Positions 29,010 to 56,639 of a DNA stretch of 64,000 bases are shown here, in pieces. Below the pieces are notes generated by a model. It made no database searches. It was not told where the DNA came from and saw only the letters and a program-made list of their open reading frames with translations. Source of the stretch: Engraulis encrasicolus. Taxonomy: Eukaryota; Chordata; Actinopteri; Clupeiformes; Engraulidae. Numbering within the stretch: position 1 is the first letter of the stretch; each line of letters opens with the position of its first letter. The position numbers were made by a program, and so were the translations under genes. Where the stretch lies: contig NC_085875.1 of the NCBI RefSeq assembly GCF_034702125.1, positions 42,754,770-42,818,769 on the forward strand, written 5' to 3'.

Positions 29010-29964
29010 ACTGAGGAATAGGGATGGTTCAGGGAATTAGCATGGTTTCTCTCATGGTGTAGGTCTACATAACTTGTAGCCTACAGTCAGTACAAGTAGG
29101 CCTAGACCTAACGTGGCTACTAGGCCTAGCCTATACGGCACAGCAAATCTTTGACTTTATGCATCTTAGCCAAAACGCGCTAAACACAGACCTCAGGGAG
29201 GCCCACGGACCACAGTGATCATGTTTATGCCCTTCCTCCTTTCATGTTGTAGGGTGTTGCCGAACAAATCCTCCTCTTTTCATAACACTTACCAACGTTC
29301 CCATGGGAGGATGAAAAACAGGGTGACAACTTGCCAAGTTGCCAGGACCACACCCAATGCTCCACTCCACAAAGTCGAGCAAACCTTATACTTTAAATAA
29401 AGCCTAAAAGATTTTAAAAAACAACAGTAGTCCAATCGGTCACATCAAAGAGAGAGAAAAGTATGGGAACTGAAGACGTGAAAGGGAAAGGATTCCATAC
29501 GTAATGTTTATGCAATGTGTTTCTATATAATTTCAATCCATGATAAGATAAAAGCCTGCAGAAGAAAAAAAACACTGACAAATAAACGTTAGGGGAAAAG
29601 TGTAGGGGTGGAGTAGCCCTATACAAGTTCGGAATATTTGGATATATCTCCATGAACATTCACTCACTCTGACTGTACCGAATGTAGCCTATAGCCTACG
29701 TAGACACGCGGTCACCACAAAATTAGTCACCAGCACACCACAGCACAATAGCTGTGGTGTTGTTCAGCATAAGCTGCTGTATCTGTGGCAGATCTATGTT
29801 TTGTCTTGAGGGGTGTGTGGAGCCATTGCACTTGTGCTAACAGGTAGGCCTACAGACACTTCACGTTTAAGTATGGGTGGGGCAGGCCTAATGTATAAAC
29901 TCACACACGCAATGGAAGAGGAACTTATTCGAAGGCACATGAAAACGCTGCTCGCATGCGCATG

Positions 29965-30201
<237 letters not shown>

Positions 30202-31308
30202 GTGAATAGCAGTTAGCGTGCCCTCTGTGTCACACCGTGTACCTTGCATAAGACGGGAGAGTCCCAATCCCATCCACTCACTGTCTTTACTACTATACTC
30301 CGGCTGCACAGCTGGTGAATGTGACTGTAAATCAGTATTCACCTGTAATTACACCTCCGCAACATAGCAATTTGCTCGCAGGCAATAAACTACTGGAGGC
30401 AGGTACACTGCCATTACTTCTGCTTTTTGCTTAACCACAAACTTGAAGATTTCCCTTGGGAGTCACTGGGGTTACAGTTTGATACCATTCACTATTCTGT
30501 GGAGAGAGGTAACTGCAATTGAATGTGTATGCCCTTGAAACAGGAGCCCAAGTCATCAATTAAAGAATCAATAGGGTCTACCTAATTTCAAAAAAGTAAA
30601 ATTACAAAAACATCCTTTAGCTATTATTTAAGAGTTTCATGCTTAAAACTATACACTGCAGTATACAATATGACAAATGTGTCTTGTGATTTTTGGCATG
30701 TCTTAAAAGCATGTTCAAATGCAGTTATTATTATTACATAGCTTATTCCAGCTGCGTACAGACTGAGAAGACATCTAGCAGACTTTTGTTGTCACGCATG
30801 GGAGGTAGTCAGTCAGCACGACAGCTCTGCTCACACTCAAGAGAGCAAGAGAGAGGGATTTTCAGCACTTTCTCATCTGGAGCATCAAAAGGAACAAAGG
30901 CAAGCAGCGTGTAGCACTGCACACAAGGAAGCTGGCAGAGGGGGACAATTCGGTCAGGTGTCCCAGTCCCAGAGAGAGGGGGGGGGGGGGGCAGAATTGG
31001 ATCCTCATTACATTACATTACATTGTTTGTATTGAGTGGGGGGCCTTTCAGATGACTTTGTCCCGGGCCCAGTCAAGGTTGTCAGTGGCCCTGCCTACAC
31101 GTTCACACGCTAAGACAACGTTAATAATAAGGAGCAGCCACGAAACCAACGGCTTCCCTAATGAGCATGTGTAGTGCATGGGGAAATTGATGGCTGACAT
31201 CCAATTATTGTCTCTGTGTTTAAAATTAGACACAAAACACACTCCCAGGACATACAGAACTTTGCTGTTGGGGATTTTAATGCTTGTTTCAACCTGGTAT
31301 ACATTAGG

Positions 31309-31311
31309 GGG

Positions 31312-31375
<64 letters not shown>

Positions 31376-31445
31376 AGAAGAGAAGAGAAGAGAAGAGAAG
31401 AGAAGAGAAGAGAAGAGAAGAGAAGAGAAGAGAAGAGAAGAGAAA
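31309..31445 (+). repeat. (AG)n followed by (AGAAG)n
   Basis: An AG run to about 31374 switches to a pentanucleotide AGAAG array of about 14 copies. Confidence 0.97.
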
Positions 31446-34022
31446 TAAGTATACTCTGGTTCAGAGAGTCTCAAGTCTTGATTCATGCGCCAAGAAAGTA
31501 CTTAATGAACAAACCAAGTCAGGTTACTCTGTAGGTAGTGTAAATCACAGGGCTAATAAAGACATGCACATGCTTTCTGCTGCTGTATCAGTTATGTTAA
31601 CATAACCAGGCTTATTACTTTATGCCCTTGTAGACCTATATTCAAAATCAACAGTCTCTACTGTTAAACACTGTGTTAGGATGAGAATGCTCCTTTAGAC
31701 CAAACAACACTTGTTTTGACATGGTAGATATTAGACAGCAGACTTGCACAAAAATGTATGACCCAAGTAAGAATTTGACCAGTTATGTCAGCAAGGGGTT
31801 GGCATGTTCCACATAAATTTCAGGTCATTGTTTGTAAATCTGCTTGAGATTGAGAGAAAGATGTGTTTGTCTGTGTCTGTGTTTGTAAATGGAATCTTAT
31901 GTAGATAAATGTCACATACATTGATACATTGGCACATTGGGTAATAAAGAACCGGAGGCTATCCCTGCAATAGGAGACAGTAAAATCACCAGGCGACAGG
32001 GGGTCAGGAAATAATACATGCAGCAACGGAAAATTACAAAATAAGGTGTGAACTTAAGTCATTGTGGTTAGTTTAAAGGGCTTCTTGTAAAATGGCAGTT
32101 TTGGGGATGACAAAATCATTCAGTCCTGTGGTTAATGGACCAGCACATGTGGCAAACAACTTATTTTACACTAACAGAATCGTTTCCACACATGGGCCAG
32201 GGAAATCCTTTAGCTTGCACAAGACTACTAACCTCCACAAAATTAATTGTTGGGTCAGCGTTGACCATCAGTCTGTTCTTTCCTCTGTTGTATGGTGACT
32301 AGGTGAAAAGAAGTCTACTTGCAGGGTACAAATCGTAGGGATTGAGTCCCTCTTTCACAGCATTTCATTCTTGGTTTAATGTAGCACCACTGATTTTGCT
32401 AAAAAGGACTCTGCCCATAGATTGGACTCTGTCAAGTCACACCCCTCCTACTTGTCACATATGGCAATATGGGATCAGAGACAATAAGAATGGAACTGTA
32501 TGCATGGTGGTTTGTCCATTGAACATTAAAGACAGCACCTGCCAATTTAAAATGCTGCTGTTTGGCTTGGAGCATTTCACTGTCAATGGACACAATGGTA
32601 ATTAATATATGTTGGGAAATAACAATGTTTCAACATAATAGAGCATGAAGCTCAGAAACAACAGTTGTGACCGCAAAGGTGGAATTGGGATGGCAGCAGT
32701 TTTGTCTAACATTAAGTCACAAGGTCACTCAGGGCCAGGGGTATTTGAGTGCATGTGGCACGATACCCAGCACTTCATAATGTAAAACAGCAGACTGAGA
32801 GTGATTAGAGATCTTCACTATAATAGCCGTCTGAAAGATCAAAGTAGTGGGGATGTAGTGGGGGAAGAGGCTTTATTTGTAATCTCGCTGATCACAAGTT
32901 AGCAGGTACAAGATAAAACGGCAGGTGTTGACAAAACAGAAGAAGAAATATTGCTTCGGGATATTATGCAAACATTATGGAAACCAGGAATTATTGTAAG
33001 TGGCCATACAGGGGAAGTTTAAAGGAAGACTGTGGGAAGGGTGTAATGATACGTTACTCGGTGCATATTGAAGCATAACATTTAAAATTCTCTTTGCGCA
33101 TAGTTCCCCTTTATTGACAAACATTAACCCCATGCAGAAATTCCAATCGCAGGGCATACTGAATGAGTTAAAAGTTTTATGAAAATGCTATCCATTCAAA
33201 GCATGGTGGTGTAGCCTTGTAATGTGTATCATTCAGGTGAAACACTTTGCTATTTGTTGAAATGTTTTTACCTTACTACTACAACACTATGCATGACAGA
33301 CATTAGTAATACATAACAACTTAGTTACTGCCATTTTGGTAACAACAGCAGGGACCATGTCTTTAGCACATGATGGTGATATTGGCTTAGTGGTCAGTGG
33401 TAAGGACTTGTGATATAATCACATTATGCAATATGAATAATACCCACTTGCTCAATAAGATATATCAGTCAAAACAATGTGATGAAACCATGAGGTAAAC
33501 AAAAAGGTAAGCTTTTCATTGTTTAATAAACTGCCCTTCCAAAGAGTTGTCCTGGGAATTTCCACAGACCAACTGGACCCAGTGATTTAGAAAGCAAACT
33601 CACCGAACAATAGGACTGATAGACCCTAACAGTACGTAAAAGTTATGAGTAAAAGACAGAATGTCACTAAAATGCTAAGTTGTCCCAACTCAATGTTAGA
33701 GAAGTTTCTGTTTGTTGTCAGGAGGGCTTGACTACAGTATCGTCTCCCAAAAGCACTATTATGTGTGCTTGTATCTTGTGTTTTGTATAAATGACCCTCC
33801 ACACAGGAGTGCCTGGTGAGATATCCATGGGAGGTCCTCACCACATTAGTGAAGCTTGGGAACTGTGTCTGAAGGAGACACAAAAAGAAGAGGCTAGGGG
33901 CCCCTGCTAGGATGTGGGTGTGTGTGGGTTGGGGTGGATGTGGTGTTTGCATGTGTGGGTGTGGGTCTGTCTGTTTTCTGTACGTATGTGGCTGTGTGTG
34001 TGGGATTGCGTGACAATATCTG

Positions 34023-34147
<125 letters not shown>

Positions 34148-34265
34148 ACCTGTGTGTGCTCATGAATGGTGTGTGGGTTTGTGTTTGTCCCTCTTTTTCG
34201 TGTGACCAAGTGAGCAGCTCTGTCTGTGTGGAGAATGGGAACACCCAATTGTCATGCTGCTAAAC

Positions 34266-34500
34266 TAGTGTTTCTCAACGGGGGCTCTACAGCCCCCAGG
34301 GGACATTAAGGGACTCTAGGGGGGGCATTGAGAAGAATACAGCTGAGAGGGCAGCTGCACAGTTGCCATTGGGGGACATTAGTCTATTATATTTTTTAAT
34401 GCCCAGGGGGGTGTAGACAGGCTTATGATGAGGTCAAGGGGGCATGAGCGAGCTTTCGATTAGGTCAAGGGAGCGTTTCTTCAAAGGTTGAGAACCACTG
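34266..34500. mobile_element. 235-bp hAT-like MITE with 8-bp duplication TGCTAAAC
   Basis: The ends TAGTGTTTCTCAACG and GGTTGAGAACCACTG are inverted repeats of the common GTGGTTCTCAACC type. Exact TGCTAAAC copies flank it at 34258-34265 and 34501-34508. The interior is rich in GGGGGACATT-like segments. Confidence 0.85.
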
Positions 34501-34732
34501 TGCTAAACAGAGCGCCACACCGCGATTGAGAGAGAATATCAGAGTGCTCACTGTTTCCTGTTTTCAAACTGTGTGTTTCAATAGTGCCGCACTACACAAA
34601 AAGAGCAGCGCACCAAACAATGTCCGTCGTCATCTTTGCCTGCCACTCCAAGTGACCCCCCCATAACAACACAAGATTCCCCTCAAAAAGATACAACACA
34701 CAAGACATTTCCTTTTATCAGTCTCTGAGTTA

Positions 34733-34738
34733 TTTATT
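34733..34738 (-). terminator. Possible poly(A) signal for QPCT
   Basis: AATAAA on the minus strand, about 1.44 kb past the QPCT stop codon. I saw no closer canonical AATAAA or ATTAAA in the first 300 bases after the stop. This would imply a long 3' UTR that includes the segment around 35440-36180. It is weakly supported without transcript data. Confidence 0.25.
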
Positions 34739-36180
34739 TTGGCTAATGTACAGTACATATTTGGAAGAAAATGACGTAAATGTGGAATGCCATTTGTGGT
34801 CCCCGCACAGGAAGGGTTGATAAAAATATATACTTCCTGAATATACATGTTTTCAATGGCTACACAGTCAAGTGAGCATAAACAGGTGTGTGATCGCTAA
34901 GTACTAGCAAACACAATGTGTACATGTATCACATTACTAGAAAAATACAATATGGCAAATGTTAACAAAGGTAAATCCATTCCTCACACTACCTTTGGCT
35001 ACTTTTAGCCTCTGAACATTCGCCTATAGATTTGACACCAGGTAGCCTATAGGCCTATACGGTATCTCCATGCATGACAAGTTTACGTTCAAGTTCAGTT
35101 TTCCACCGACTCAGCTAAGAGTGTCATGAGCTGCTGCTATAGTCATAAAACATTATAGCCTATAAAGTAAAGTTTATGTTGAAGTAGCAAGGTTATCGCA
35201 GGTGAACATACATAAACACTTTCAGTGGGTAGGCCTAACCGACAACTACACATTCATATTCTATTTTCCATAATCAATCAATAACCAATAATCATCATTC
35301 TCTTCCTCATCGTGATTTTTACAGTAACGTACAGTGCTATAGCTGGCCTCACAGTCAAGTCCAAGTACCATAATAAAACACAAGACTTTTCTCATGACAT
35401 GGACAACAAGCTGCTCTAAAACGTCTCAGGTCTTCACTTCACTTCACTTCACGGTGCCCCTGCTGACTCCCGGGGGGGATGCGGGTTAGCATAAGCACAA
35501 AGGTGGCTCTGTGGCGGGCGGCCCCCGAGAGTCGAGATGAGATGAGAAGGCTATAAAGACAGCACTGTTGGAGAAAGCAAGTAAGCAACAGAGAGGACCC
35601 TGTGTACCATAGGCAGGCACCCTGTATTTGGATTTGGCTCCTGGGAGGGATGGATGGAGGGATGGATGGGTGGACGGAGAGAGGGTGGGAGCTTAGAGCT
35701 GTGAGGCCCAGATTTCTTATTCTGTACACAGACCCAAGACACCAAAAGCCAGGATGGAGCATTTCTAGAGGACTATACAACGAGTCTGGAATACAAAAGG
35801 CGCAAACGCAGAGGTGTCAATGTCGATTTCAGGAGGTTGAAATGGCTGTGGACCTTCTGCATGTGTATAACATGCCATTTTACTAATACGCTTAAAAACC
35901 AGTCTGATCACCTATTTACTTAGCTGGTTAATCAGCAGGTAAAAACATTATTGGATCAAATTGAAGAAGCCATGGTTTAAGGTGCTATTATGATATGTCA
36001 AAATTTGAAAAAGGCTCTGGACTGACAGGTCGTTTCATTAAATAATCTGGCATCAGCGTCAAGACTGTGTGGTCTTCTTCACCTCTTGGATCAAGGTTTT
36101 TTTTTAACTTTCCGAAATCGGGATTGACACATCTGGGAGGCCGGGGAACCTCAGGATATACTGTAGGTAGGCGTTGTGCT

Positions 36181-52454
<16,274 letters not shown>

Positions 52455-52812
52455 GGTTGTAAATGATGTCTTGTTCTGCGTTACATTCCTGGTAAGCGCC
52501 ACGGTACGGCAAGCGCCACGGCTTCAGCCAAGGATCATGTGAGGCGCAGGAGGGAGGACCCGGAGCGCTCGCCACGGCGCTATTCGGCACAGTTGTGCGT
52601 CACTACTCCATCCCTCCTCTAGTCTCTCCTCACGATCTGAAGTGTTCCTGAGATAGCATATGTAATTTAAGTTTAAGTAATTGCTTTTTGAATGTTGTTC
52701 AAGGCTTTCATTTAAAAAAATAAAAAGTAGGCCTATAGCCTATCCAAAGTAGGCTAGCCTATGATGGGAATCAATTTCATTCAAGTCAAAATATGAAACA
52801 CATCAATTAAGA

Positions 52813-52953
<141 letters not shown>

Positions 52954-52955
52954 GA

Positions 52956-52991
52956 TCATGTGATCTGAGACACGTGGTAAGACTCCACGTG
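52956..52991. promoter_or_regulatory. E-box cluster upstream of MOCS3
   Basis: TCATGTGA (52956-52963) is followed by two perfect palindromic CACGTG E-boxes at 52971-52976 and 52986-52991, spaced 15 bp start to start. CACGTG is the core bound by USF, MYC/MAX and TFE/MITF factors, and TCATGTGA is an M-box-like site. The cluster lies 100-135 bp before the MOCS3 ATG. Which factor binds, if any, is unknown. Confidence 0.5.
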
Positions 52992-53090
52992 GGTGTTTGA
53001 AACAACCAGGAAATGCTGAACTGTCAGTGCAGTGCTGCGAACTGGAAATATTGATATTTCGTCTCAATTGGAGTTCACTTCACTATAAAC

Positions 53091-55287
53091 ATGGAGCAAG
53101 AGGTTTTGCGTTTGAAGGAGCAACTCATGCAAAAGGACAAAGAATTAGTTACCCTCAGGAATAAGCTTGCTCCGTTAGATAAGGTAAAACTCGTGCATGC
53201 ATGCATCCAAGGCACCGTCGTGTTTATCATAGGCTATGGGTGCAGATGAATTCATGCTTAAATGCTCTCAATTATTGGTGTTGCTTGTTCATTCGGGGTT
53301 TTTTGTTGAACTTGAGTAACGCTCGGTGTTTGCCTCCCCATCAGTTGTCTACAAATCACTGTTTATCAACGCATCCCCTGGACAAAGTTACACCTTTACA
53401 ACCACTCGCACCCAAAACCGCATTGACAAATGAAGACATTATGCGATTTAGTCGCCAACTACTCTTGTCGGACCTGGGCGTAAAAGGTGATGGCTATATG
53501 TGTAACCATTATTGAGATGATTTGACATGACGTTGAATCCTTTACTGTAACTGCTGTGTGTGTGCGTGTGTGTGTGTTCTTCCTGTAGGCCAGCTAAAGT
53601 TATCCCAGACATCAGTTTTGGTGGTAGGATGTGGAGGACTGGGCTGCCCTTTGGCACAGTACTTGGCAGCCGCAGGAATAGGTTTGTGTATTTCTTTTCT
53701 TTTTCTATGCCTTGTTTTTGTGCTTTGCTTTTACGTCCCCCTAACGGTAGGGCACTGGGTTACTACAATGGTGACCCAGGTTCGACTCTGACCCGGGTCA
53801 TTTGCCGATCCTCCCCCATCTCTCTCTTCCACTTGCTTCCTGTCACAGTCTCTTACTGTCCTATCAAATAAAGGCAAACATTCCCTAAAAATTGCATTTT
53901 GTTGTTGTCAAAGCTTGGATGTAGCATAGGAAGTATTTCATATGGAGGTATTTGATACACAAGTTTGTAATGCAACCAGATGCATTATTGATTGCATAAT
54001 ACTGACATGGTCTCCCCTGGCTATGAATGCAGGGCGCCTCGGCCTTCTGGACTATGATGATGTGGAGCTGAGCAATCTGCACCGCCAGGTCCTCCATTCA
54101 GAACTGACCCAGGGTCAGCCCAAATCACAATCTGCTGCTCAGGCCATAACAAGGTAATTCACTGTACCAAGAGCCCTCAGACACTGCAGTTGTCGATTGA
54201 TTGCGCATAAATGACAATAATGACTTACTGACTTAGAAATGACTTATAAATGAATCACATAACAGTATGTGCTGAGCTATTAGAAGTAGACAGTCTGCTC
54301 AGACCATTATTAAGTAAAAACACTATCTCGTCCATGCGCCATAGATGGAGACGCAACCGTATGCTGTCAGAAAAGGGCCGAAAACGTTGCATGGTGTGGT
54401 TAGAAATAAAGTTAGGTAATTATACATTATCTTGCCTCATTTTCTGACTGCATGTGGCTGCATCCTTTTCTACAAGTTGATGAGGGCACTCTCAGATATT
54501 GTAGATACAGATGGATCATAACTTTCAAAGTTATATGATGACTAGGAAAGTCCAGTTTATTGACCAATTCTAACAATCTTTCAGGTAACAAAAATGAAGT
54601 TATAAATGACGATGCTTTTTTAGCATTCTTCACATCACAACTGTTGCATAACCCTTTCTTGTTTTAATGGATGTGTTTGACCAGTTTCTGCAGTGTTTTC
54701 CATTGATTTAGTTCATTATTATGTCACTCTGCTCATGGAATTAAACATGGTGGTTTTGTGTGTGTTTGTGTGTGTCCCCATCTTACCAGGCTGAACTCCA
54801 CAGTCCAGTGTATTCCATACCACCTCCAGCTCTCCCCTGAGAACGCCCTGCAGCTCATACAACAGTATCCTTTATTTTCATCCTGAGGTGGACCTTTTGG
54901 TTTTAGAAAGCAGAATATGTATCTGTGTATTTTTAACAGCCAATTTACAGACCCACTTTATTATAACCTAATCATTGTACAGAACACAAACAAAAGAAAT
55001 ACATTTAGCTGGACTTGTCTACTGGTGGCTCCATGAAGCTGCATTATATTGAATTTTTCAAAATCCTAAAAAGCACATGATGAACATACAGCACAATATC
55101 GGAGTCTATACTGAACAGTCCATTTAGGCTATCCACTTACACACTCACACACAAACAAGATACCAGTGTGTCGAGTGAGTTCTGAAGTTCGTTTTTCCTG
55201 AAAGGGACAAACCAGGATTGAGTGAAAAGAAGGAAATGTAATGCCTATCCAGTTTGGATGTACTGTACATTTATTACATAAATGCTG

Positions 55288-55378
<91 letters not shown>

Positions 55379-56583
55379 GTAAATTATGTTGTCTCTGTTG
55401 AGTGTTTGACCTCTTGACCCTGTGCTACATGTATGACATCGTGGCTGACTGCTCAGACAACGCCCCCACACGCTACCTGGTCAATGACGCCTGCGTGCTG
55501 AGTGGGAAACCTCTAGTGTCGGCCAGTGCACTGCGAATGGAGGGACAGGTGAGCATCAAATTAAGAGTTATTAAACAATAAACCCACCCTCCATATTCTT
55601 GCTGTTTATCTTTTTTATTTTATCGTCTTCTACGAGAGCGAAGAAAAATACATACCCGTGTTCTGTGCAATGCCTTTTTTATACAGATCTGTGACAACTC
55701 GTGGTCAATGTACAAAGTATGCAGACTATAAATCATGCTGAACGTTTCCAAATTTGCGTCACTATTGACTGGTAAAAGTCAATTATAGAATTGCAATCCA
55801 AAACACTGGTCATCAACTGCTCTTTAACTGGACTTCACTCTTTGGTGAATAGTGTGTCACATTGCACACTTCAACAACACATTTTCCCTCCCTCCCCAGC
55901 TCACAGTCTACAACTACAATGGTGGCCCTTGCTACAGGTGTCTTTACCCTGTGCCTCCCCCTCCGGAGACGGTCACCAACTGCTCAGATGGTGGTGTCCT
56001 TGGGGTCGGTGAGTTTGGTACAACACATAACATGACATTCAGCTGGCTCATTACTTAGACTCTAAAGAGGGTCTTGTAGTGGGTTAAGTTCAGGGGCTTT
56101 GGAGCCGTGTGAGGTTAGGGCTCCTAGGTTATGGATGAAGAAGCAGTGTAAACTCAACTGTATAGTCAGAATGTATTCAACCTGTTACATTGGGTAAAAT
56201 ATAGTAATATTGTGTATCTACGCAATATATACACTATAAATGACATGCGTCATGGAATCCACATCACATGCTTACTTTTTTCATGATTATTATAATGTTT
56301 ATGCGTATATTACTTTGTAATATCCTGTGGATACAAATATGCTAGCGCTGTATCACAATTAATTTGTAATTTCTCATTGATTTAGATTGTTATGTGGTGA
56401 TTGACATGATATTTCTCTTTGCAATGTTCTGTTACATCAGTGCCAGGAATCATGGGATGTCTTCAGGCACTGGAAGTTCTGAAGATTGCTTCTGGCCAAG
56501 GCTGTATCCTTCATCATATGAATGCTCTTTTGCTCTCTGTCACAGACGCACGCGGACACGCACACACACGCACACACACACAC

Positions 56584-56639
<56 letters not shown>

